Source: Alkalicoccobacillus gibsonii | Lineage (GTDB): Bacteria; Bacillota; Bacilli; Bacillales; Bacillaceae_D | Direction of reading: 5' to 3' | Length of the DNA: 64,000 nucleotides | Assembly: GCF_016798245.1 (NCBI RefSeq) | Contig: NZ_JAEUZA010000002.1 | Span: 558,001 to 622,000, forward strand | Shown: positions 55,729-64,000 of the stretch, one piece after another | How positions within the stretch are numbered: position 1 is the stretch's first letter | How the letters are laid out: each line of letters begins with the position of its first letter | The notes under the pieces: model-generated | Told to the model about the DNA's origin: nothing | Seen by the model: only the letters and a program-made list of their open reading frames with translations | Database searches by the model: none | Program-made: the position numbers and the translations under genes

Positions 55729-56994
55729 ATGGATGATAAATCTATTGGTAGAGACCGGAACCATTACCTTGAAACAAGACCGAGTAGGAAAGAGAAGCAT
55801 GGGAGAAAAAAGACAAAATTAAGATCAGTTCTTATTGATGTTTTCATTCGAACGCTTCTTAGTCGATTATTCACTGAAGTCTTTAACATTGTTTCAAGGT
55901 TCGTATTAAGAATTATTGATATGATCTCTAATCTTTTATATCAAAAGAATAAGGTGATATTCATGAGAATACCGGAAAATCATGCTTTTTATCAGTTAAA
56001 GAGTAAAAAGAGATTGGCTGCTATTCTCGGGATAGACAGTCCAGCATTTTTTAAGCATCTTGATTTGCATTTTACTTGTACTGAATTTTCCTTAACAAAA
56101 AATAATAAAACGCGCACATTATTGAATCCCTCTAAACAGTACAAAAGAATCCTCCGAAAAATTAACCAGCTTCTTCAAGGAATTAATTTCCCTACATACT
56201 TACATTCTGGAGTTAAGCAAAAAAATGCCCTAAGCAATGCGTGTTATCATAACAGTCATTCGCACATTTGCACGATGGATATCAAGAACTTCTTCCCTTC
56301 CACTTCTGAAGCCTTTGTGTACAAGTTCTTTAAAGATAAATTCAAAATGAGTGAAGATGTGGCAAAGATTATGACATTGCTGGTCACTTATAAAAATGAA
56401 AATGAAGTAGCAAGGTTGCCACAGGGCTTTCCGACAAGCTCTATTTTAAGCTACTTAGTTTATTTTGATTTTTTCAATGGTGTGAACGCATTGGCTCATT
56501 CAAGAAATATGAAGTTCAGTATTTATGTAGATGACCTTACCTTTTCTTCAAACCGTGCATTTACCCCCTCTTTTCTAAATCGAATCGTTACAATTGCACA
56601 GCAGTACGAGCTTACGATCCACCCCGATAAAACGCAATTTTATAATAGACATGCTCATAAAAAGATTACAGGAGTCATTCTAAAGCAGGAAACAGTAAGG
56701 GCACCTCTATTCATCCATAAACAAATAAATCAGCACTATCTCGATATACTAGACTGCGACCTTTTAACCTTTAGTAATTTTATTAAATTTAAGCAGAAAG
56801 TCATCAAAACATTAGGACAAATTCAGTATGTGAGAAGCATTGAAGGTACCCACAAATACATTTCAATTGAACGTAATCTAAATGATTTTAAGGAGCACTT
56901 TAGTGTTCTATCAGTTAAAGATAAATATAGAATACAGCTCAAACAAGAGTACAAGCACTTTCAAGGTATGTTTACTCATTCAATTATATTTTGA
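55729..56994 (+). CDS. Retron-type reverse transcriptase
   Basis: 421 residues. It has the retron-specific NAxxH motif (NACYH, 170-174) and a VTG-like motif (ITG, 313-315). The RT motifs are also there: CTMDIKNFFPS (palm Asp), PQGFPTSSILSYL, and the catalytic YVDD at 266-269. It should copy the upstream RNA into multicopy single-stranded DNA. Unusually, the first 78 residues form a basic stretch (TRPSRKEKHGRKKTKLRS) plus amphipathic helices absent from typical retron RTs. AAGGAGG supports ATG 55729; ATG 55963 with AAGGTGA is an alternative start that removes the extension. MazEF follows after about 64 bp. Confidence 0.88.
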   Translation: MDDKSIGRDRNHYLETRPSRKEKHGRKKTKLRSVLIDVFIRTLLSRLFTEVFNIVSRFVLRIIDMISNLLYQKNKVIFMRIPENHAFYQLKSKKRLAAILGIDSPAFFKHLDLHFTCTEFSLTKNNKTRTLLNPSKQYKRILRKINQLLQGINFPTYLHSGVKQKNALSNACYHNSHSHICTMDIKNFFPSTSEAFVYKFFKDKFKMSEDVAKIMTLLVTYKNENEVARLPQGFPTSSILSYLVYFDFFNGVNALAHSRNMKFSIYVDDLTFSSNRAFTPSFLNRIVTIAQQYELTIHPDKTQFYNRHAHKKITGVILKQETVRAPLFIHKQINQHYLDILDCDLLTFSNFIKFKQKVIKTLGQIQYVRSIEGTHKYISIERNLNDFKEHFSVLSVKDKYRIQLKQEYKHFQGMFTHSIIF

Positions 56995-57019
56995 ACTATA
57001 AAAGGATACCCTTCATAAT

Positions 57020-57039
57020 GTATATACATAAAGATATAC
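57020..57039 (+). promoter_or_regulatory. Palindromic operator before mazEF
   Basis: GTATAT and ATATAC arms with an 8-base centre lie directly before the ribosome site of mazE. Antitoxins of this kind commonly bind such palindromes to repress their own operon, so mazEF probably has its own promoter. Confidence 0.55.
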
Positions 57040-57058
57040 AAATAAGGAGGTTATGTTT

Positions 57059-57361
57059 ATGAGCGATAAATCCCAAGGAAGGAAAGAAATGCGTATGATG
57101 AATGCTACTCAGCCAAGCAAGGAATCAACGGTTTTGCAAAAATGGGGAAATAGCTCCGGAGTCAGAATTCCTGCATCTTTTAAAAAGATATTAGGCATTG
57201 AAAATGGTACTACACTTGATCTCGAGCTAGTTAATAACACCATCGTTATCAGAAAGGCTAGAAAAAAACAGACATTAAATGAACTTTTAGAAAAATATGA
57301 CCCAGAGAAAGAGCATAAAGAACTTAATTGGGGAAAACCGGAGGGGGATGAGATGTGGTAA
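57059..57361 (+). CDS. mazE: MazE-like antitoxin (AbrB-type DNA-binding domain)
   Basis: About 100 residues. The swapped-hairpin AbrB motif is VLQKWGNSSGVRIPASFKKI followed by GIENGTTLDLELVNNTIVIR; the acidic C-terminal tail (LEKYDPEKEHKELNWGKPEG) should thread into the toxin. ATG 57059 is 8 bases from AAGGAGG. It overlaps mazF by a few bases. The antitoxin neutralises MazF and represses the operon. Confidence 0.9.
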   Translation: MSDKSQGRKEMRMMNATQPSKESTVLQKWGNSSGVRIPASFKKILGIENGTTLDLELVNNTIVIRKARKKQTLNELLEKYDPEKEHKELNWGKPEGDEMW

Positions 57362-57693
57362 TGAGACTTAAACGGGGGGACATCATTATGATTAATTTCG
57401 ATCCGCAAAGCGGACGCGAGCAAGCAGGATATCGTCCTGCGTTAGTCATTTCCCCTGAAGCATTTAATACGGTCACTCCTTTTGCCTTATTATGTCCAAT
57501 CACAAATACTATTCGAGGCAATCCTTTTGAGGTCGAACTGCCAGATTCTCTTCAAACGACAGGAGTTATTCTTGTCCATCATATTAAGAGTCTTGATGTT
57601 CGGTCACGCAAAAAGTATATAAAGGTAATTGAAGAAGTACCGGATGAAACGATGGAAGAGGTTTTAGATATATTAAGTACAATTGTTACCTAA
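57355..57693 (+). CDS. mazF: MazF-like mRNA interferase toxin
   Basis: 112 residues. Family motifs: LKRGDIIMINFDPQSGREQ, then GYRPALVISPEAFN, LCPITNT and a GVILVHHIKSLD strand with conserved Asp, as in MazF. MazF toxins cut single-stranded mRNA at short motifs. GTG 57355 is spaced best from GGAGGGGG; ATG 57361 is the alternative. It may act as a stress toxin or, given the neighbour, as a retron effector; the second is only inference. Confidence 0.9.
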   Translation: MVMRLKRGDIIMINFDPQSGREQAGYRPALVISPEAFNTVTPFALLCPITNTIRGNPFEVELPDSLQTTGVILVHHIKSLDVRSRKKYIKVIEEVPDETMEEVLDILSTIVT

Positions 57694-57863
57694 TTGCATT
57701 ATTGTGTTTGCTTTTATCCGAGATAAATGTATCATCATTCTGTTCTTTCATTACTCCGTGAGTCTCTTCATTTCTGCATGTTAGTTAATACTCCTCTTAT
57801 TGTTGTTTCGAACATAGTTTTCTGTTTTTCTCATCATGAGTTTCAGTTGAAATTTCAAAGTTT

Positions 57864-58447
57864 CTTGATTGATCATTGATTGTTCTTAGTTTTAACTACA
57901 TTTTTCTTACTAAGCGTGCTTTGCTCCTTGGTAATAGAGGTCTCATCTTGGTAAGAGATCTGTCTTCCTTGGTATGAGGTGTTGATTCTTGGTAGGGATG
58001 TCTCTGGGCTTGGTGAATGTTGCATAGTTGTTGGTAAGGGTTTGAGTTTCTTAGTAAAATGTCCTTTTTCCTTATTATGATTTAGGAACTTCTTGGCAAA
58101 TCCTCCACGATCCGAATGTATCTAAAGGTGTTTTTAGAATTCAATTAAATGCCGTTTTAATTTGTCTCTTTTTCTCAAAAAGTGCTCGCTTCTTGGTAAA
58201 GGTTCAATCGTTCTTAATGTTAACTGTAGTCCTCTTACTAAGCGTGCTTTACTCCTTGGTGATAGAGGTCTCACCTTGATAAGAGATCCGTTTTCCTTGG
58301 TATGAGGGGTTCATTCTTGGTGGAGATGTCTCTGGGCTTGGTGAATGTTGCATTGTTCTTGGTAAGGGTTTGAGTTTCTTAGTAAAATGTCTTTTTTCCT
58401 TATTATCTTCCGTATCTTCCTTGGTAAGTCTCTTTTTATCTATGATT
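57864..58447. repeat. CTTGGTAA array, 20-21 bp pitch, about 25 units
   Basis: The word CTTGGTAA and variants start at 57864, 57885, 57906, 57927, 57947, 57968, 57988, 58009, 58030, 58050, 58071, 58092, then after a degenerate gap of 100 bp at 58192, 58213, 58234, 58255, 58275, 58296, 58316, 58337, 58358, 58378, 58399, 58420 and about 58440. A segment of about 187 bp (57906-58092) recurs at 58234-58420, offset 328 bp or 16 units of 20.5 bp. Linkers vary greatly while the word and pitch persist. It fills most of the 874-bp gap between mazF and the AbgT gene. Confidence 0.92.
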
Positions 58448-58567
58448 CTCCTAGAATCCTGTCGAATATTATTTGCAATCTGCCTCATCTCCCTATAGAA
58501 TAGAAAACTATTGATTGATTTATCAGAATGTTAGGTTATCTAACAGGGGTGAGGAGGAGCAGTTGAT

Positions 58568-60070
58568 ATGATGAAGAGGGTATTTCAGCGTGCGCTTGCG
58601 GGCGTGGAGAAGGTAGGGAATGTGCTACCGCAACCGATCACGATCTTTTTGATGTTGATTGGGTTGTTGTTTGTGTTATCAACTGTTTTTGCGCTGACGG
58701 GTGTGACGGTGACGAATCCGGCAACGGGTGAGGTGACCGAGATTCGTAGCTTGCTTAGTGGTGACGGGGTTACGTTTATGACGGGCACACTTGTGCAGAA
58801 CTTTACGGGATTTGCGCCGCTTGGACTTGTGCTGACGATTATGCTTGGGATTGGCTTGGCTGAGCGCGTGGGGCTTTTGTCTGCTTTTATTAAAAAGCTG
58901 ATGATGGCGGCACCTGTGTGGCTTGTGCCATATGCGATCTTTTTTATGGGGAACTTTGCGACGGTGGCAGCTGATTCTGCTTACTTGATCGTTCCGCCGC
59001 TTGCGGGAATTATTTATTATTCACTTGGTCGTCATCCGGTAGCTGGTGTCGTCACTGGGTTTGTTGGGGTGTCGAGTGGATATGCGACAGGTATCTTGAT
59101 TACGTCAAATGAGCCGTTGCTTGCTGGGATTACAAATGAGGCGATGGCTGTATTAGATATGACAGGAACGGTTACGCCAATTAGTAACTATTATTTCATG
59201 GTGGCTGGAGCGCTTCTGTGTACAGTCATTGGGGGAACACTGACACGTAAGTTAACAGAACCACGCTTGGGAGCTTATACAGGTGATGTTGTAGAATCAA
59301 CGGAGCCGGTGTCAAAGGAAGAGACACAAGCGTTAAAGCTGACGGGTTTGGTCGCTTTGATCTACATTGCGATTCTTGGTGTAGGGATGTTTGTTCCAAA
59401 TAGTATCTTATTAAATGAAGAAGGTGGATTGGTTCCTTCTCCATTTTTAGATGGAATTGTTGTGTATCTCTTAATCTTGTTTGCTTTGATTGGAATTACA
59501 TATGGTTTAAAAATGAAGCGAATTAAAGGGATGAAAGATGTCGCTCACTATATGGGAGAAGCAATTGGCAGCATGCGTAACTTCATAGTTTTAGTATTCT
59601 TTATTGGTCAGTTTACGGCATTTTTCCAATGGTCTGGAATTGGTCTTTGGGTCTCAGTGAATGGAACGGACTTTTTAGAGGCAGTGAATTTTACGGGAAT
59701 TGGACTCATTATTTTATTTATCCTAATGACTTCATTAATGAATCTAGTGATTACGAGTGGATCAGGTCAGTGGGCAATCTTTGCGCCAATCTTTATTCCG
59801 ATGTTCATTCAGCTTGGGTATGATCCGGCATTTACACAAATGGCGTATCGGGTTGGGGATTCATCGACAAGTATGATTACACCTCTTTCTGCTTACACGA
59901 TGATCACACTGGAGTTTATCCGGAAATATAATAAGGATGCAGGGTTTGGATCGTTTATTTCACTGACTCTTCCGTACGCCATTTGTATTTTAACCGGAAT
60001 GACGTTATTGCTTATTCTTTTCTATACACTCGGAATTCCAGTTGGTCCTGGGTCCGGAGTCAGGCTTTAA
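58568..60070 (+). CDS. AbgT-family transporter
   Basis: 500 residues with about 11-13 membrane helices. The family hallmarks are visible: the N-terminal ERVGNxLP-like segment (GVEKVGNVLPQPITIFLMLI), GFAPLGLVLTIMLGIGLAER, the ADSAYLIVPPL region, ITSNEPLLAG, and a SGSGQWAIFAPIFIPMF re-entrant segment. AbgT proteins import p-aminobenzoyl-glutamate or export antimicrobial sulfonamides; the substrate here is not known. GAGGAGG precedes the start. Confidence 0.9.
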   Translation: MMKRVFQRALAGVEKVGNVLPQPITIFLMLIGLLFVLSTVFALTGVTVTNPATGEVTEIRSLLSGDGVTFMTGTLVQNFTGFAPLGLVLTIMLGIGLAERVGLLSAFIKKLMMAAPVWLVPYAIFFMGNFATVAADSAYLIVPPLAGIIYYSLGRHPVAGVVTGFVGVSSGYATGILITSNEPLLAGITNEAMAVLDMTGTVTPISNYYFMVAGALLCTVIGGTLTRKLTEPRLGAYTGDVVESTEPVSKEETQALKLTGLVALIYIAILGVGMFVPNSILLNEEGGLVPSPFLDGIVVYLLILFALIGITYGLKMKRIKGMKDVAHYMGEAIGSMRNFIVLVFFIGQFTAFFQWSGIGLWVSVNGTDFLEAVNFTGIGLIILFILMTSLMNLVITSGSGQWAIFAPIFIPMFIQLGYDPAFTQMAYRVGDSSTSMITPLSAYTMITLEFIRKYNKDAGFGSFISLTLPYAICILTGMTLLLILFYTLGIPVGPGSGVRL

Positions 60071-60165
60071 TCTAGACGGATTGATCAATTATTTGATAAA
60101 TGTGGGTACTTGCTATTCCCTTTCTCCCTTACCTCAATACTATACATAAGCTCCACATTTCTTAG

Positions 60166-61908
<1,743 letters not shown>

Positions 61909-61920
61909 TCGTTTGAATTG

Positions 61921-61952
61921 AGCACATCAACATTTTGTTGGTGTGCTTTTTT
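61921..61952 (+). terminator. Terminator of the collagen-like gene
   Basis: AGCACATCAACA and TGTTGGTGTGCT arms followed by TTTTTTA. Confidence 0.85.
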
Positions 61953-61971
61953 ATGTGGTTTGGGCGTGCTT

Positions 61972-62230
61972 CTTGGTAATGGATGATTTGTTCTGAATGA
62001 AGGTATAAAAGTTCTTACTATCGTTCCGAAATCTCTTGATAATGGGGGTGATTCTTATTAACGGGACTTTCTGTCTTGCTAATGGACCTTGTTTCTTAAT
62101 AGGCATGTCTAGTTTTTTACGTAGATGCTCGTTCTCCTTGCTAAGTGTCTTTTGTTCTTAGTTAAAATTCAATTTTCCTTAATAAATCTTTTGAACTTCT
62201 TAGTAATGCTCCTCTCAAGTCTTGTGTGTA
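61972..62230. repeat. CTTGGTAA-related array, about 13 degenerate units
   Basis: CTTGGTAA-like words (consensus CTTRNTAA) start at 61972, 61993, 62014, 62035, 62054, 62075, 62095, 62116, 62137, 62157, 62178, 62199 and 62221. Intervals are 20-21 with single 19 and 22 exceptions. It uses the same word as the array at 57864 on the other side of the AbgT and collagen-like genes, about 4 kb away. It lies directly before the universal stress gene. Confidence 0.85.
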
Positions 62231-62308
62231 AAAAACGAGAAATCGGGTATATATAAAGTGTATGACCAGTTATTCAACTTCAAAATGAAAGTGATTGGGG
62301 CGTGTAAA

Positions 62309-62728
62309 ATGTTTAAGCGAATACTGGTGGCAACGGACGGATCAGTGCATGCTAGAAAAGGGTTAGAAAAAGCAGTAAAAATGGTTGAACCGTATAAGTC
62401 TGAGGTTCATATTGATCTTGTGTATTGTGTCGATGTAAAAGATAATTCTCAAATCCTCCGGTATAGTGATAATCGGGAAGCAGACGCGCTCTCCAAACGA
62501 ATGGTAGCAGAGAGTATGGATTATCTGCATCATGAGGGGATTTCTTCATCTAGCTTTTATTTACGTGGGGAGCCGGCTCGAATGGTTCTACTTTATTTAA
62601 AGGAACATGATTACGACTGTTTAGTTGTCGGAAGTCGTGGCAGAAACGACTTGCAGACGCTTGTACTTGGGAGTGTTAGTCACAAGTTAGCGAAGCATGC
62701 AAAGATCCCCGTGCTCATTGCAAGGTAA
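62309..62728 (+). CDS. Universal stress protein (UspA family)
   Basis: 139 residues. The start motif FKRILVATDGSVHARKG and the ATP-binding end VGSRGRNDLQTLVLGSVSHK (pattern G-x2-G-x9-G-S) are typical. It binds ATP and is thought to aid survival under stress; direct targets are unknown. TTGGGG upstream and the conserved N-terminus support ATG 62309 over the longer frame from 62222. Confidence 0.88.
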   Translation: MFKRILVATDGSVHARKGLEKAVKMVEPYKSEVHIDLVYCVDVKDNSQILRYSDNREADALSKRMVAESMDYLHHEGISSSSFYLRGEPARMVLLYLKEHDYDCLVVGSRGRNDLQTLVLGSVSHKLAKHAKIPVLIAR

Positions 62729-62742
62729 ATAGGATGAATCAG

Positions 62743-62771
62743 ACCTCGTCTATTAGAAACGAGGTTTTTTG
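62743..62771 (+). terminator. Terminator of the usp gene
   Basis: ACCTCGT and ACGAGGT arms followed by TTTTTTG. Confidence 0.8.
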
Positions 62772-62862
62772 ATGTCTAAGAAGTTTTCTGTCATTCTTCA
62801 CCATCCTTTCTTGATTACTGGTACAATAAGTAAGAATTAGATAAAGAAAGTACGGTGATCGA

Positions 62863-63363
62863 TTGAAAGAACGAACGAAGCTATTTATTACAGCAGCGCT
62901 TCTATTTGGTGTCATAGGGCTTATTTATTACTCAACCTCCCAGCCTTATTCGAATCAGGATATTAGGCCTACATTAAATAAGCTGCCAATTCACTGGTTA
63001 GAGGATACATTTTTAAACAAAATTTCATTTACATATGGCTATCAGGTTAGAAGCATTGAAGCGAATGGCGTTGCAGGATTCTTAGAATTTTTTATTCGAA
63101 AAGCCTCTCATGTAACAGTGTTCGCACTGGTTGGATTTCTTGCAACTCGGTTACTCGCTTTTTTTGTTCGAGTAAGAGTGGCCGCGCTCATTACCTTCTT
63201 TACGGTGCTGATTTATGCGAGTATTGATGAGACGAGACAATACTTTAGTGCAGAGCGCCAAGGGTTAATTGGAGATGTAGTGATTGATACGGCTGGTGGA
63301 TTAATTGGAATTCTACTCATGGTTTGGTGGTTGTCTAGAAAGAAGAGAACGCGCAGTTCCTAA
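62863..63363 (+). CDS. VanZ-family membrane protein
   Basis: 166 residues with about four helices (LFITAALLFGVIGLIYYSTS at the N-terminus). The VanZ signature is visible as IRKASHVTVFALVGFLAT and SIDETRQYFSAERQGLIGDVVIDTAGG. VanZ-type proteins give low-level teicoplanin resistance in enterococci, but most chromosomal members have no known role. The TTG start has GGTGAT upstream. A hairpin terminator follows. Confidence 0.85.
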   Translation: MKERTKLFITAALLFGVIGLIYYSTSQPYSNQDIRPTLNKLPIHWLEDTFLNKISFTYGYQVRSIEANGVAGFLEFFIRKASHVTVFALVGFLATRLLAFFVRVRVAALITFFTVLIYASIDETRQYFSAERQGLIGDVVIDTAGGLIGILLMVWWLSRKKRTRSS

Positions 63364-63382
63364 ACGGAGCTGTGTTTTTTTA
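63351..63382 (+). terminator. Terminator of the VanZ-family gene
   Basis: CGCAGTTCC and GGAGCTGTG arms (with wobbles) followed by TTTTTTTAT; the stem overlaps the stop codon. Confidence 0.75.
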
Positions 63383-63502
63383 TATCTTTTTTCCTGAAAG
63401 TGTAAAGAAACACAATGTATGACCGATATAATGGCAGACTGCATATTTTACACAGTAGTTAAAAAATCAAACATTTTGTTTGATCTTTTTTCACATTTTT
63501 CC

Positions 63503-63531
63503 TGACCAAATGCCAATTTCTGTAGTATAAT
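63503..63531 (+). promoter_or_regulatory. SigA promoter of the terminal secreted-protein gene
   Basis: TGACCA and TATAAT with a 17-bp spacer, about 55 bp before the start codon. Confidence 0.6.
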
Positions 63532-63586
63532 TGGACTGGTTTTTAAGATATGCATCTTTATTACTAGTAAACGGAAGGAGTTTGAT

Positions 63587-64000
63587 ATGAAAAAGATATT
63601 CAGTTTGTTTGTTGCTTTTTTGCTTGTGTTTAACCTTTTGTCACCATATGCTGCGCTTGCAGAGTCTACTGTTGAAACAAGTGATCCCGACAATTTCGAG
63701 GTGCCGATTGACATTGAAGACGATACATATGAGCTTGATCATGTAAATGCATGCTTGTCGGATATGTTCGATCTGGATGAAATCAAAGAGGAAGATCTTG
63801 AGGATTTTGATCTAGATCAGCTTGAATTGACAGAAGAGGACGTTTTGACTCTTAAAGACTGTCTCACTCTTCTTTTAGAAGAAGAGAAAGCTGCAAACGA
63901 AGAAATGGCGACTGAAGAAGAGGAAGCTGTGACTGAAGAAGAAGCAATAGAAGACGTTGTAACTGAAGAGGAAGAAGATGTTGTGACTGAAGAAGAAGCA
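63587..64000 (+). CDS. Secreted Glu-rich protein, 3'-truncated
   Basis: 138 codons are visible from ATG 63587 (GGAAGGAG upstream). A signal peptide (FSLFVAFLLVFNLLSPYAALA) is followed by an acidic segment (NFEVPIDIEDDTYELDHVNA) and then repeats of the type VTEEEEAVTEEEAIEDV. The Glu-rich block recalls the spacer of the giant adhesin at 25541, so this may be another large surface protein, but its C-terminus lies beyond the window. The two cysteines (in NACLSD and LKDCLT) could form a disulfide. Confidence 0.75.
   Translation, partial: MKKIFSLFVAFLLVFNLLSPYAALAESTVETSDPDNFEVPIDIEDDTYELDHVNACLSDMFDLDEIKEEDLEDFDLDQLELTEEDVLTLKDCLTLLLEEEKAANEEMATEEEEAVTEEEAIEDVVTEEEEDVVTEEEA

Noticed and set aside
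57864-58447. CRISPR array
   Set aside because: The repeat is 8 bp and the linkers 12-13 bp, far below CRISPR sizes, there are no cas genes, and linkers are themselves partly duplicated.
58249-58488. Minus-strand 79-residue ORF
   Set aside because: It lies inside the CTTGGTAA array and only reflects repeat composition.

Overview
The window looks like a chromosomal segment of a low-GC Gram-positive, spore-forming Bacillaceae bacterium. The support is AGGAGG ribosome sites with many TTG/GTG starts, LPXTG surface proteins with sortases, a SigD/CsrA-type flagellin leader, catabolite (cre) sites and a BclA-like collagen-repeat protein of the kind found on exosporia. The exported proteins are very acidic, as is common in alkaliphilic or halotolerant Bacillus relatives; the species is not determined. 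No rRNA, tRNA, CRISPR array or intact insertion sequence was seen.

Layout. 1-3.2 kb: the end of a dTDP-L-rhamnose operon (rfbA partial, rfbC, rfbB, rfbD). 3.3-8.5 kb: a membrane protein, an HExxH protein, a leucine-rich LPXTG protein with its own sortase, and a small gene broken by an in-frame stop. 8.5-17.4 kb: mostly minus-strand small genes (CPCC-like and DUF2019-like proteins, SGNH and SASA esterases, a TPR protein) mixed with gene debris carrying in-frame stops and sharing one terminator sequence. 17.5-22.7 kb: small lipoproteins, membrane proteins and a membrane-anchored T5orf172 protein. 22.8-23.4 kb: two abutting arrays of short words repeated every 20-21 bp. 23.5-34.2 kb: a chemoreceptor, then a giant 2676-residue adhesin (14 SpaA/Cna-B repeats, a collagen-like stalk, LPXTG) and a second sortase. 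34.2-35.0 kb: an inverted-repeat-bounded remnant and a third array. 35.2-41.2 kb: a YesMN-type two-component system with a sugar ABC importer under likely CcpA control. 41.4-47.7 kb: a soluble chemoreceptor, then a PRD regulator, aldolase, fructose-type PTS and D-lyxose isomerase operon. 47.8-52.1 kb: small genes, an acetyltransferase and a flagellin with SigD promoter and CsrA hairpin. 52.1-53.3 kb: a macrolide phosphotransferase behind an RLR leader peptide and terminators. 53.4-55.2 kb: an ECF sigma/anti-sigma operon. 55.2-57.7 kb: a retron (long noncoding leader and reverse transcriptase) followed by MazEF. 57.9-62.2 kb: two more 20-21 bp arrays flanking an AbgT transporter and the collagen-like spore-surface protein. 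62.3-64 kb: a universal stress protein, a VanZ protein and the start of another acidic secreted protein.

Three things stand out. First, at least five intergenic arrays built on four unrelated core words all keep the same 20/21 bp pitch (about two DNA turns); I know of no description of this. Second, a retron reverse transcriptase with an unusual N-terminal extension lies next to MazEF. Third, the mph gene has a leader peptide closely resembling ErmDL, predicting macrolide-induced attenuation. At least four otherwise open genes also carry in-frame stop codons. All calls come from reading the sequence; no database search was run.
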